The notes under the pieces were generated by a model. That model was given only the letters and a program-made list of their open reading frames with translations. It had not been told where the DNA came from and did not search any database. The position numbers and the translations under genes are program-made. Below are positions 25,831 to 34,640 of a stretch of DNA of 64,000 nucleotides, piece after piece (position 1 is the stretch's first letter; each line of letters starts with the position of its first letter). The stretch is from Metabacillus flavus. GTDB lineage: Bacteria > Bacillota > Bacilli > Bacillales > Bacillaceae. The DNA lies in NCBI RefSeq assembly GCF_018283675.1, contig NZ_JAGVRK010000001.1, positions 2,170,001-2,234,000 of the forward strand, in the 5' to 3' direction.

Positions 25831-27333
25831 TTAAAGTGAATACAGTTTTGTGTATTTTTCCTCCAAAAAGTTAATCAAATAAGAAGGATTGAGCTCTTCG
25901 CCTGTAACTTCCATTAGAAGCTGCAGAGGTTTTTTCGTCTTTCCATGTTGATGGATGCGGTCAGTTAACCATGCAAGAATGCCGCCAAGCTCTCCTCTTT
26001 CAATTTGTTCTTCAAGATCCGGCAAGTCTTTTAGCATAGACTCGCGGATTTGCGCCGCATACAGAAGGCCAAGTGCATAGGAAGGGAAATAGCCGAAGCT
26101 TCCTCCTGCCCAGTGGACGTCCTGCAGCACTCCTTTTGCATCATTAGGGGGAGTTACCCCTAAATATTCTTCATACTTTTCATTCCAAACGCGCGGCAGA
26201 TCAGCTACTGCCAGATTTCCGTTAAACAGTTCTTTTTCAATTTCATAGCGGATCATAATATGAAGCGGATACGTCAGCTCATCAGCTTCAATTCGGATCA
26301 AAGATGGCTTTGCTTCATTGATGGCAAAATAAAAGTCTTCCAGAGAAACGCTGTTCAGCTGCTCAGGAGAGAATCCTCTTAGCGTCTCATAATGCCTTTT
26401 CCAAAAACCAAAGCTCCGTCCCACGAAGTTTTCATAAAACAGCGACTGTGATTCATGGATGCCGTAGGAAGTTCCGCTGCACAGAAGGGTGCCTTCCAGA
26501 TCAGCTGAAATGTTTTGTTCATACAGGGCATGGCCGCACTCATGAATCGTACCGAAAATAGCGGTACGGAAGTCATTCTCATCATATTTCGTTGTAACCC
26601 TTACATCACTCCGGTTCAGGGAAATCTGGAATGGATGAACCGTTTCATCCAAACGGCCAGCTGAAAAATCATAACCCAGTTCTTTCAGGAAAAACTCACT
26701 AGCTTTTCTCTGGCCTTCTATAGGAAAGGCTTGATAAATAAAAGATGTATCCGGCTGTTTATCTGAAGCAGCAATTCTTTTAACAAGAGGAACAATTCGT
26801 TCTCTTAAACTGGTAAAGACACGATCCAAAACGTCTGTCGACATGCCTGGTTCATAGAAATCGAGTAATGTATTATAAGGAGTTCCTTCATACCCCCAAT
26901 ACGTTAAAAATTTCTTGTTCGTTACAATTAACTTTTCCAAGTATGGTGCAAACAAAGAAAAATCTGACGTTTCCTTCGCTGTCTCCCAAACAGATTCTGC
27001 CTTGGTCTGAAGCATCACATACTCGGCGTATTCTTCTTCAGGAATCTTTTCGTACTTCTTAAATTCCTTCATCGCTTCTTCAACAGCTGCCGAGGTTTTC
27101 ACTGACAGTTCCTCTTGAATGCTAAGCTGATCAAGCAATTCCTTCATTTCACCGGATGTTTTTAAGCGGAAAACTTCAGAGGAAAGGACCCCTATGGTTT
27201 TCGAACGCTGGTCCACTGCTTTTTTTGGCGCTCCGGTACGCAGGTCCCAAAACATTACATTCAATGCCTCGTTGTAGCTTTCTATTTTTTGCAGCAGCTC
27301 GTAAAAACGATTCTCTACTTGATTCTCGCTCAT
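25831..27333 (-). CDS. ypwA: M32 metallocarboxypeptidase (carboxypeptidase Taq type)
   Basis: 500 residues, usual for the family. Zinc site HECGH in FGTIHECGHALYEQ at about residue 260-275, and the downstream Glu in HESQSLFYENFVGRSFGF. Removes C-terminal residues from peptides with broad specificity. Opens MSENQVENRFYELLQKIESY. Monocistronic; spliced between the repeat module and ypvA. Confidence 0.95.
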   Translation of the reverse strand: MSENQVENRFYELLQKIESYNEALNVMFWDLRTGAPKKAVDQRSKTIGVLSSEVFRLKTSGEMKELLDQLSIQEELSVKTSAAVEEAMKEFKKYEKIPEEEYAEYVMLQTKAESVWETAKETSDFSLFAPYLEKLIVTNKKFLTYWGYEGTPYNTLLDFYEPGMSTDVLDRVFTSLRERIVPLVKRIAASDKQPDTSFIYQAFPIEGQRKASEFFLKELGYDFSAGRLDETVHPFQISLNRSDVRVTTKYDENDFRTAIFGTIHECGHALYEQNISADLEGTLLCSGTSYGIHESQSLFYENFVGRSFGFWKRHYETLRGFSPEQLNSVSLEDFYFAINEAKPSLIRIEADELTYPLHIMIRYEIEKELFNGNLAVADLPRVWNEKYEEYLGVTPPNDAKGVLQDVHWAGGSFGYFPSYALGLLYAAQIRESMLKDLPDLEEQIERGELGGILAWLTDRIHQHGKTKKPLQLLMEVTGEELNPSYLINFLEEKYTKLYSL

Positions 27334-27456
27334 TCTATGTATCCCCCTTCTAGTGTTGCTGGAAAATTCCCACTATTAGATTAATCGAAAAAAGAAAAGA
27401 ATGTCAATCTATTCTTCAGGCTGCAGGACTGGGAAAGGCTAATGTAAGCCAAAAAT

Positions 27457-27498
27457 AAAAAAACCCAAGTCCACTCATGAAGCGAGCTTACTTGGGTT
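27457..27498 (-). terminator. Terminator of ypvA
   Basis: Stem AACCCAAGT / ACTTGGGTT with a long loop, followed by TTTTTATTTTT on the minus strand. Confidence 0.85.
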
Positions 27499-27509
27499 AT
27501 GCGTCACTA

Positions 27510-29438
27510 TTAGCCAATCGTCTTAGGTTTGACGGGCAGGACTTCATGTATTGCTTTAAGTGTATCAGCTGATTGTCCTTCGTCTATAAATATGGCAGCT
27601 GAGCCTGAATCAGATCCTGACCGAATAAGCCGGCCCAGACCTTGGCGGAGCCTAAGGATCATATATGGCAAGTCCACTTGTTTAAATGCGTCTTCTGTGT
27701 GGTTCCTCTTTGAATCAAATACCGGATCAGCTGGAGGGAATGGCAGTGACCAGATGATCAGGTTTGAAAGTGATTTGCCTGGTACATCAAGACCTTCCCA
27801 CAGGTTTACCGTGCATAGCACAGAGCTTGCATCTCTTTGAAACTTTGAAACCGTCTCACTTATTTCGTTATCACCTTCGTAATAAATGGGAAAGCTGAAT
27901 TGTTCCGGGTCTAAACGATCCCTGAACCAGTTCATTTCTTTTACAGATGGGAACAGAATCAATGATTTCCCTTCATTCTTTATCAGCGAAATCCTGACCT
28001 TTTCCAGCTTCGCTTCAGCAGTTTCTCCATCATAGATGGAAAGCTCCATTTGTTCTTCATAGTCAAATGGGGAGTCTACCGTAAAGGAAAGGTAGTCGGA
28101 TATTCCGAGACTGCTTGCCATATAGTCAAATGATTTTCCGCTTGAAAGGGTTGCGGAGGAGAAAATGACCGGCTTGTCACTGCTGAATACTTTCTCTTTC
28201 AGGACTTCTTCAACTGTTCTCGGCATGATTACGAGACAAAGATCACCGCCTTGGCTTTCGGTCCATGAAACGGCGTGATTTCCTCTGTTGAATAGCTGAA
28301 AGGAATATTCCATCTGTTCAAGGGTTTCTTCCGCTATCTTCAGCTCGAATGGGTCAATTGTATACAGTTCGCCTTCGAACACGAGTGCTTCGCCGATTTG
28401 CTCGAGTGCAGACTGCAGCTGTATACTTCTTTGCTTTAATTTAGCGCTGTCTTTAATTTCGAAGCGTTCCGAATCCAATACCTTTATAGAGGAATCCTCA
28501 AGCAAGCTGAAGAATTCATCATTAATCATGAGGGCTTCTTCCACAAGGTTCGCAAATTCTTCTCTGATTTCATTTTGCAGGAGTCGTTCAAGGCTTGCCT
28601 CAAGCGTACTTTTTCTTACCCTGTATGTCAGAGCTTTTTGCGCTGCAAACTCCAGCAGATGACCTTCATCGAATACGACACTGCTGTGCTCAGGAAGAAA
28701 CGGCAAATGCCCTTCCCGTTTTCTGGATTCAGCCGTCCACACATGTTCCATATAAAAATCATGGGAGCAGATAATCAAATCTGCTGCTTTCCGGTAATGG
28801 TCCCTTGAAAGCGTCAGACCACAGCGCTGGCGCAGCTCGCAAGTCTGGCAGTCCTGGAAGGGATCCCAGGAAATACGTTTCCATTCATCATCCGACACAC
28901 CCGGATACTGCTTCCGGTCGCCGTATGGAGTATAACGCTGCAAACCGCTTGGCTGATGGACAAAGTCCGGCAATTCTTCGTGTATTTGATCGAATTTCTC
29001 GTTATCTTCTCTTTTTACCGTGTCTTCCAGTTTTTTCGCGCACAAATATTGATCCTGCGATTTGCTTAATCTGGCGTCTACAGTCAAATCCAAATGCTTG
29101 GCGATCTTGCGGATGTCGCCTTCTTCTTTAACAAGCTGCTCGATCAGCGTTTCATCTGCACAAGCAATGACGGCAGGCTTGCCGGTATATCTTGCATAAG
29201 CAATCGTGAATAGCAGGTAGACTAATGTTTTCCCTGTTCCGACGCCCGCTTCGGCAAAAATCGTCTTCTTTTCTTTGAACGCTCTTTCCAGCTGAAAGGC
29301 CATGAAGATCTGTTCGTCCCGTAAATCGAAGCCCTTTTCTGGCAATATGTCATAAAAAACGTCACCTATCCAATTGGATAATCCTTCATAGAACGTTTCA
29401 TCTTTAGATATAGGAAATGGCAATCGAGCAGTTGTCAT
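27510..29438 (-). CDS. ypvA: DinG/XPD-family ATP-dependent DNA helicase YpvA
   Basis: 642 residues, superfamily 2 helicase without an exonuclease domain. Walker A EAGVGTGKT near residue 65, DEGH box in VVFDEGHLLEF, and motif VI RLRQGLGRLIRSGSD near the C-terminus. Cysteines in YLCAKKLED and CQTCELRQRCGL form a probable 4Fe-4S cluster as in XPD. Role in DNA repair or recombination is inferred from family. A larger paralogue, dinG, lies at 50903. Confidence 0.93.
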   Translation of the reverse strand: MTTARLPFPISKDETFYEGLSNWIGDVFYDILPEKGFDLRDEQIFMAFQLERAFKEKKTIFAEAGVGTGKTLVYLLFTIAYARYTGKPAVIACADETLIEQLVKEEGDIRKIAKHLDLTVDARLSKSQDQYLCAKKLEDTVKREDNEKFDQIHEELPDFVHQPSGLQRYTPYGDRKQYPGVSDDEWKRISWDPFQDCQTCELRQRCGLTLSRDHYRKAADLIICSHDFYMEHVWTAESRKREGHLPFLPEHSSVVFDEGHLLEFAAQKALTYRVRKSTLEASLERLLQNEIREEFANLVEEALMINDEFFSLLEDSSIKVLDSERFEIKDSAKLKQRSIQLQSALEQIGEALVFEGELYTIDPFELKIAEETLEQMEYSFQLFNRGNHAVSWTESQGGDLCLVIMPRTVEEVLKEKVFSSDKPVIFSSATLSSGKSFDYMASSLGISDYLSFTVDSPFDYEEQMELSIYDGETAEAKLEKVRISLIKNEGKSLILFPSVKEMNWFRDRLDPEQFSFPIYYEGDNEISETVSKFQRDASSVLCTVNLWEGLDVPGKSLSNLIIWSLPFPPADPVFDSKRNHTEDAFKQVDLPYMILRLRQGLGRLIRSGSDSGSAAIFIDEGQSADTLKAIHEVLPVKPKTIG

Positions 29439-29520
29439 GTATATACACCGTTCCTCTTTGTGAATTCAGAATTCTAATTTTACCATGCAGCTTCTTTCCC
29501 TGCAACTGATATGTATGTTA

Positions 29521-29550
29521 AAAAGAGGAACCTTCAGTCCGGTTCCTCTT
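29521..29550 (-). terminator. Terminator of the small gene at 29582
   Basis: Stem AAGAGGAACC / GGTTCCTCTT, 8-nt loop, then TTTTTA on the minus strand. Confidence 0.85.
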
Positions 29551-29581
29551 GGGTGTGGATGATTTTGTCAAGATGCCAGAC

Positions 29582-29776
29582 TCAATACTTATCATACAGA
29601 GTGTGTATGATTAGTTTCCTCTCCAGGGACGAAGCGTGGGAGATCGCGTGAAGCAAATCTTCCCTTGCCGTTCCGATGGATTGGACTCCTGCACTGTCTG
29701 CTGCCTGGTCTGATAGGGATTCAAACGAACGATTCAGCGCATTTGTGATCCGCTGAAATTCTTCATTGCCCAGCAT
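29582..29776 (-). CDS. Small conserved hypothetical protein, 64 residues
   Basis: Helical, soluble (LGNEEFQRITNALNRSFESL, ending KLIIHTLYDKY). I do not recognise the family. ATG 29776 is preceded by AAGGAG about 11 nt away; a GTG four codons earlier overlaps the binding site. It starts 58 nt after the rlmL stop and has its own terminator, so it is likely the second gene of an rlmL operon. Confidence 0.65.
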   Translation of the reverse strand: MLGNEEFQRITNALNRSFESLSDQAADSAGVQSIGTAREDLLHAISHASSLERKLIIHTLYDKY

Positions 29777-29833
29777 AAACGGCCCCACTCCTTTTTACAC
29801 AGATACTGCCAGTTTATGCCGGGTACAGGTGCT

Positions 29834-30976
29834 TTATACATTTCTTGGCGGTTTCGGCCCCCAAAATTGATAATAATCTGTTCGAAGAAAGCCATTGAAA
29901 AGCTTGCGTTTTTTCGTTGCCTTTTTCCCGTAAAATTTTTCAAAATCAGGATTGGAAGTAAGCATATAAACAGACCAGGTGTCTATTCCGTTAAAAGCCT
30001 GCCCCATCTGCCTGTACATACTCTCTACTTCCTTTTTATCCCCTAAGCGCTCACCATAAGGGGGATTTCCGACAACCACTCCATATTCCAGTGGTGAGGT
30101 AAAATCCCTTACCTGCATCTGCTTGAACTGGATTAAATCTGCCAGACCGGCTTCTTCTGCATTTTCCTTGGCGATTTCTATCATCCTGTGGTCAATATCA
30201 CTGCCCATTATTTCAAGCTTCTGATCATAATTGGCAAGATCTTCAGCTTCCATTCTGGCATCATTCCATACTTTTTTTCCGATCCAGTCCCACTGCTCAG
30301 AGGCGAACTCGCGATTGAAGCCAGGTGCGATATTTTGACCGATCAGTGCCGCTTCCATCGGGATCGTTCCGGATCCGCAGAATGGATCCGCAAACGGTTT
30401 ATCCGGGTTCCAATTCGTAAGCATCACTAGAGCTGCTGCCAGTGTTTCTTTTAACGGTGCCTCCCCTTGTCCGATCCGGAATCCTCTTTTATGAAGACCT
30501 GTCCCGGATGTATCAAGTGTGAGTGTACAGATATCTTTATGCAGTGCAACTTCTATCCGATATAGAGGACCGTTTTCGTCAAACCAGCCGGATTGGTTTT
30601 TATAATGCTTCTTTAGCTTTTCAACAACCGCTTTCTTAACGATGCTCTGGCAATCAGGTACAGAAAAAAGTTTAGACTTGACCGATTTCCCAATCACCGG
30701 AAATTCGGCGTTCTCCGGTATGTAATCGCCCCAGTTTAAGGCTTTCGTTTGTTCAAAAAGATCGTCAAACGTCTCAGCTTTAAATTCTCCAACCTTTATC
30801 TTGATCCGGTCCGCTGTGCGAAGCCAAAGATTGGAACGCGCGATGGCCTTGGCGTCTCCTTTAAAAATAACTTTACCGTTTTCCGTTTCATGTTCATATC
30901 CAAGATCTCCAACCTCTTTCGCTACAAGCGATTCCAGTCCCATAGCGGAGGTCGCGATCAATGTAACATCCTTCAT
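29834..30976 (-). CDS. rlmL: THUMP-domain rRNA guanine-N2 methyltransferase
   Basis: 380 residues. N-terminal ferredoxin-like and THUMP region (about 45-160), then a Rossmann methyltransferase with DPFCGSGTIPMEAALIG (SAM) and the catalytic NPPYGERLG motif at about residue 305. Homologous to B. subtilis YpsC and the RlmL N-terminal half; modifies 23S rRNA. SD GGGGAG before ATG 30976. Lies just downstream of rnpB on the same strand. Confidence 0.92.
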   Translation of the reverse strand: MKDVTLIATSAMGLESLVAKEVGDLGYEHETENGKVIFKGDAKAIARSNLWLRTADRIKIKVGEFKAETFDDLFEQTKALNWGDYIPENAEFPVIGKSVKSKLFSVPDCQSIVKKAVVEKLKKHYKNQSGWFDENGPLYRIEVALHKDICTLTLDTSGTGLHKRGFRIGQGEAPLKETLAAALVMLTNWNPDKPFADPFCGSGTIPMEAALIGQNIAPGFNREFASEQWDWIGKKVWNDARMEAEDLANYDQKLEIMGSDIDHRMIEIAKENAEEAGLADLIQFKQMQVRDFTSPLEYGVVVGNPPYGERLGDKKEVESMYRQMGQAFNGIDTWSVYMLTSNPDFEKFYGKKATKKRKLFNGFLRTDYYQFWGPKPPRNV

Positions 30977-31042
30977 TATTGCAGCTCCCCATTCCTTTGA
31001 AATGGCGGCGCCGATCAGACGTGCGCCCGTTCATATTTTAAC

Positions 31043-31070
31043 GAAAAAGCTCTCCTGTCACAAGGAGAGC
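31043..31070 (-). terminator. Terminator of rnpB
   Basis: Stem GCTCTCCT / AGGAGAGC, 6-nt loop, then TTTTTCGTTAAAAT on the minus strand. Confidence 0.88.
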
Positions 31071-31100
31071 CATGCATTCATCATATAGTGGGTAACTTTT

Positions 31101-31513
31101 ACCTAATAACGTTCGATAAGCCATGTTTTGTTCCTTCGTACTGCAAACGGCTGTCGCCTCGTACTCAGGCGGCAATCATCTATCTACAGAGACAAAATGC
31201 TCTGTCTTTCCCTTTGTTCAATTTCTCCGGGAAAATGCCCCTACCATTATTTGGGTTTCTCGCTCGAGGGGTTTACCGCGTTCCACTCCTGCAATTTCTT
31301 GCAGGACTACGTCACTGTGGCACTTTCAGAGTATTAAAGCCATATTCCAAGCGGAACTTAGGCTTGTTCCCCGCCGTTAGTCCAGAAACTCCAGACTACC
31401 CTGGCTTATGAATTCGCCAGGCACGAACACTACGGGCATCTCAGCACCGTGCGAGCATGGACTTTCCTCTGCAGCCCTAAAGACTGCAGCGATTACCTGA
31501 ACGTCATTATTAA
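31101..31513 (-). ncRNA. rnpB: RNase P RNA, Bacillus (type B) class
   Basis: Catalytic RNA that trims pre-tRNA 5' ends. Conserved elements in order: GGTAATCGCTGCAG, GAGGAAAGTCCATGCTCGCA, CACGGTGCTGAGATGCCCGTAGTGTTCGTGCC (split over P-loops), GTGCCACAGTGACG, GAACGCGGTAAACCCCTCG, and the 3' end AACATGGCTTATCGAACG. Helix P1 pairs TAATAATGACGTTC with GAACGTTATTA. About 413 nt, slightly longer than the B. subtilis 401. Ends are set from P1 and could be off by a few bases. Confidence 0.97.
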
Positions 31514-31539
31514 GTTAGCCGCTGTTAACAGCAAAGTAA

Positions 31540-31568
31540 ATTATAACTGGTTATAATACAGAAATCAA
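31540..31568 (-). promoter_or_regulatory. Sigma-A promoter of rnpB
   Basis: TTGATT, 17-nt spacer, TATAAT; places the RNA start about 20 nt before the P1 helix. Confidence 0.8.
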
Positions 31569-31602
31569 GAGCTAGTTTCGGAAGATCGTTCTCAGGTATG
31601 TA

Positions 31603-31899
31603 TTAATCGTACAGCTTGCTTCCAAAAACATGTTTCTCAAGATTGGAAAGTCTTTTAAGAATATCAAAATTCGTTGTATTCGTTTGTGCAGGCTGTTTTT
31701 TATACGCTTCCTCCAGCTGTTTCTTCAATCGAAGATTTTCCTGCTGAAGCTCTTCAATTTCCTGGTGGAAAGTCTCATAGTCCTTGATGATAAAATCAAG
31801 GTATTTATCCACATCTTCTTGTCTATAGCCTCTTACAGAGGTTTTGAATTCTTTTTCAAGTATTTCTTTGGCCGTCAGCTTCACTTTGTCAGAAAGCAT
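31603..31899 (-). CDS. gpsB: Cell-division regulator GpsB
   Basis: 98 residues. DivIVA-like N-terminus ([25 protein letters not shown]), coiled coil [17 protein letters not shown], short linker, and C-terminal trimerisation motif [18 protein letters not shown], nearly identical to B. subtilis GpsB. Binds the PBP1 (PonA) cytoplasmic tail and shuttles it between septum and side wall; ponA is also in this window. ATG 31899 chosen by homology; a GTG three codons earlier is also open. Confidence 0.97.
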   Translation of the reverse strand: MLSDKVKLTAKEILEKEFKTSVRGYRQEDVDKYLDFIIKDYETFHQEIEELQQENLRLKKQLEEAYKKQPAQTNTTNFDILKRLSNLEKHVFGSKLYD

Positions 31900-32212
31900 C
31901 TCTTTCACCCCGATCGAAAATGGTTACTTCATATTTTTTCAGAAATCCTTCCAAATGTCAATTTCCCCATTAAAGTATGTTTTTAAACAAAGTCTGGTTT
32001 CTAAAACTTGTTTGCCGGAAAGAAGATTCAGGAATACCTGATTTCTGCTCCAGGATGCCCGCTTTCCGCTGGAGGAGACTTGAGACCAGTGCAGTACCGC
32101 TATTCCCGCGCGAGTCGTCGAATTTCGGCTCTTAACAGCCCAAACAGGTTTTATTCTTCAATGAACTCGTTTACTAACAGCCCTCTTTTATTAAAACTCC
32201 TGACCAAAGTAC
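31900..32212. repeat. gpsB-ypsA gap with a degenerate GC-rich repeat copy
   Basis: Bases about 32040-32150, read on the minus strand, contain CCAGCGGAAAGCGGGCATCCTGGAGC and AGAAATCA, matching the 3' end of the dispersed module. The rest is AT-rich and shows no gene; the gpsB promoter is expected near its left end but is not clear. Confidence 0.6.
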
Positions 32213-32761
32213 TTATTCCCCATCCTGAAGATCCTCAACGATGTTTTGCAGGTCATAAAAGGTAAAGGCCTTAATGGTATATTCGTTTGCAGATTTCATT
32301 TTACGGGCGGTTTCCAGCATGAATTTCGGGGAACCCGGTTTTTCTTCATCATAAATGAGCAGCATACCGTCCGTTTTCCGAATGAGAAATTGGTTTTTCA
32401 TGATAAACTGTTTTGGATTTTCATAGGGGCGTTTTGTTATGCTGTCAACGAAGTCCGCCTCAATGAGGACACTTTCATACTGTTCTTTGTTTGGATCCTT
32501 CCATTTCTCCTCTTGATTAAGAAATGGTGTAAGCACGGCAAGATTAAGCTGCGGATACTCAAGCCTCAGCTCGATGACCACTTCCGCTGCCCATAGCTCA
32601 ACTCCAAGCTGACCGCTGATCACGACCCACTCAAGTCCCTCATCTAAAAGAACCTTCAGTTCTTTTTCAATCAGCTTTTTTATGTAAAAAATAGCCGGAT
32701 GGCTTTTTGAAAATACGCCCAGCTCATGCGGCTTATATCCCGTAATCACAATTGTTCTCAT
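32213..32761 (-). CDS. ypsA: YpsA, SLOG-superfamily protein (DUF1273)
   Basis: 182 residues. Opens [15 protein letters not shown] and contains [16 protein letters not shown], the conserved Rossmann-like nucleotide-binding pattern of the SLOG superfamily, near residues 50-65. In B. subtilis it influences cell division and stress survival; its ligand is unknown. ATG 32761 is 6 nt after AGGTG; ATG/GTG codons two to three codons earlier are also in frame. Lies beside gpsB, the standard arrangement. Confidence 0.92.
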   Translation of the reverse strand: MRTIVITGYKPHELGVFSKSHPAIFYIKKLIEKELKVLLDEGLEWVVISGQLGVELWAAEVVIELRLEYPQLNLAVLTPFLNQEEKWKDPNKEQYESVLIEADFVDSITKRPYENPKQFIMKNQFLIRKTDGMLLIYDEEKPGSPKFMLETARKMKSANEYTIKAFTFYDLQNIVEDLQDGE

Positions 32762-32784
32762 CTTCATCACCTGTAGAATAAGTA

Positions 32785-32811
32785 AAGGAGCTGATACAGT
32801 CAGCTCCTTCC
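32785..32811 (-). terminator. Terminator of cotD
   Basis: Ten-base stem AAGGAGCTGA / TCAGCTCCTT, 5-nt loop, followed by TACTTATT. Confidence 0.75.
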
Positions 32812-32818
32812 TGAATCT

Positions 32819-33043
32819 TTAGCGCGGTCCCGGTCCGCTGCAGTTAAAGTGCTGGTGGGATACCTCGTTCACAGCAGATTGCGTTTGCGGATAATAGTGC
32901 AAATGCTGATACATCTGATGGTTAACGTTAGTAGTATGCTGAGGATGAATATGGGGCACTGCCGTAGTTGAACAGGTATTTTGCACACAGCATTGAGTAG
33001 GGTGCACGATAGGCGGCATCATATAAGGTCTTCTTCCAAACAT
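32819..33043 (-). CDS. cotD: Spore coat protein CotD
   Basis: 74 residues, rich in His, Pro and Cys, with the diagnostic core PPIVHPTQCC and VPHIHPQHTTNVNHQ. An inner-coat protein made in the mother cell late in sporulation (sigma-K/GerE dependent in B. subtilis). ATG 33043 is 8 nt after GGGAG; the frame can start three codons earlier at GTG. Confidence 0.93.
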   Translation of the reverse strand: MFGRRPYMMPPIVHPTQCCVQNTCSTTAVPHIHPQHTTNVNHQMYQHLHYYPQTQSAVNEVSHQHFNCSGPGPR

Positions 33044-33140
33044 TTTCTCCACTCCCTTAGATAAATATCTTGCTTTCCATACAAGTTATGTTAAAGGGAG
33101 TATACATGTACTATTACAAATACCTAATTTTTTGTACAAA

Positions 33141-33236
33141 TTAAAGATAAGCGTAAAATGTTTCTTTAAAAGCAGTAAAAACATAGACCGTAACAAACAA
33201 AACAATAAAAAACAGGTAGAAAACACCTTTATGCAT
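33141..33236 (-). CDS. 31-residue membrane microprotein
   Basis: ATG 33236 sits 8 nt after TAGGAG. The product is nearly all hydrophobic (HKGVFYLFFIVLFVTVYVF) with a short polar end (AFKETFYAYL), so a single-pass membrane protein. No family recalled. It has its own promoter with a palindrome in the spacer. Position between cotD and mrfB gives no functional hint. Confidence 0.65.
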   Translation of the reverse strand: MHKGVFYLFFIVLFVTVYVFTAFKETFYAYL

Positions 33237-33275
33237 TGAGCATTCTCCTAACAGATGATTGGCTTACAGTCATCT

Positions 33276-33304
33276 ATTTTACACGGTTCAGCACCGTTCT
33301 ACAA
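33276..33304 (-). promoter_or_regulatory. Promoter of the 31-residue gene with a palindrome in the spacer
   Basis: TTGTAG, 17-nt spacer, TAAAAT. The spacer carries the dyad ACGGT-GCTGA-ACCGT (33283-33297), a natural place for a repressor to bind. Confidence 0.5.
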
Positions 33305-33362
33305 TTAATGTTTTGACTTGTTTGAAAATGTCACACAAATGTTAAAAATTTGGCGGAATTTC

Positions 33363-34640
33363 TCATTTCCTGCGCTTGCCCGGGGAATAATTACTTAATA
33401 ATTTCCCATTTAAGCGATTTTTACGCTTATTTCCCTCTGATAAAATGGAATCGATGTTTTTAAGCTTCGCCAATCTATTCAGTTCTTTTGCATAAGCGAT
33501 GGCAGATTCCGTCCATTTAAGGGCAAGTTCATTATTTTTTTCTGCATGCTCATAATACATAGCGAGCTGTATGGAAGCATCAATTTTTAATTTCCCTGAA
33601 TCATTTGCTGCAATCTCTTCCCATGCCATAACAGCTTCCGGCCAATTTTTTTCCTTCTTGTGTTTATGAGCCACCTTATATTTCGCGTCAAAGGACTTAT
33701 TAAACCCCTTTTTTGCAATTGATTCATATTCCTTGAGGGCCGTCTGATGCTCACCTGCAGTTTCATACCATCTCGCTACTTCATATTGCTCAATTTCATC
33801 TGCAGTTTGACCAGACCCTATATTTAAAAGGCTGTTTGATAAATGTGTGTAGAGGGTGATCAGTGTCAGTACATCCAGTTCATTGTGCTTTAATATGCCT
33901 TCCAGCACAGCTTCATCCTGTGTCTGGACATAATGCTGATAAATAATCGGCGCCAAATATCCAGGCACGTCGTCTTCCCTTTTAATATTGAGCATTTCCG
34001 ATTCAACATTCATCAGCTTCAACGCATACTCTTTATGCTTCCACAATCTTCTGGAAGCATGATAAAGATCAAAATGGCCAAACGATGGAAGCTCTGGAAC
34101 AAAATCGCGGATTAGGGTATGCCTCGTTTTTACCTGCGGCCAGTCAAAAGATTTTCCGTTATAAGTGACAAGGGTTGTAATATCTACGTATTTTAAAAAG
34201 TCCTTATAAAGAGCGACTTCATGTCCCGGTTTTGGCAATAGGTGCTGCCGGACAGTCACTTCATTTTCCGAAAAAGAGGCATGTCCAAGCAGAAAAATCA
34301 TGTTTCCCGTTCCGCCGCCAAGCCCTGTTGTCTCTGTATCGAAAAAGAATAAGTCCTCAGGACGATGGCCTTTAGCTGAAAGAGGATGATTTAAGGAACT
34401 CTCATTCCATCTTTTCACGGCATCGGCGCAATCCTTCAGTTTGTATAAGCCATGCTGATAGTCCAGCGGATAAGAAATTTCACGGAGCAGGCAGAAATCC
34501 TCCCCGTATTTTACCGGTTTTAATCCGGCTGGGTTTAGCTCCGCTTTCGTTTCCTGTTTCACAGGTATAACCGGCTTTACAGGAGACGTCTCGGAGATGA
34601 TGTGGTTTTTAAGACGGTTCAATTTGTTTTTCAAAGACAT
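33363..34640 (-). CDS. mrfB: DEDD exonuclease-like repair protein MrfB (YprB)
   Basis: 425 residues. N-terminal half is an RNase H-like 3'-5' exonuclease: acidic motif I FFDTETTGLGGGTGN (about residue 100), LVTYNGKSFDWPQV, and HNELDVLTLITLYTHL with the third acidic site. The C-terminal third carries TPR-like helices (ETAGEHQTALKEYESIAKKG). In B. subtilis MrfA and MrfB form a mitomycin-lesion excision pathway independent of UvrABC. Start overlaps mrfA by 32 nt, with GAGGG upstream. Confidence 0.93.
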   Translation of the reverse strand: MSLKNKLNRLKNHIISETSPVKPVIPVKQETKAELNPAGLKPVKYGEDFCLLREISYPLDYQHGLYKLKDCADAVKRWNESSLNHPLSAKGHRPEDLFFFDTETTGLGGGTGNMIFLLGHASFSENEVTVRQHLLPKPGHEVALYKDFLKYVDITTLVTYNGKSFDWPQVKTRHTLIRDFVPELPSFGHFDLYHASRRLWKHKEYALKLMNVESEMLNIKREDDVPGYLAPIIYQHYVQTQDEAVLEGILKHNELDVLTLITLYTHLSNSLLNIGSGQTADEIEQYEVARWYETAGEHQTALKEYESIAKKGFNKSFDAKYKVAHKHKKEKNWPEAVMAWEEIAANDSGKLKIDASIQLAMYYEHAEKNNELALKWTESAIAYAKELNRLAKLKNIDSILSEGNKRKNRLNGKLLSNYSPGKRRK

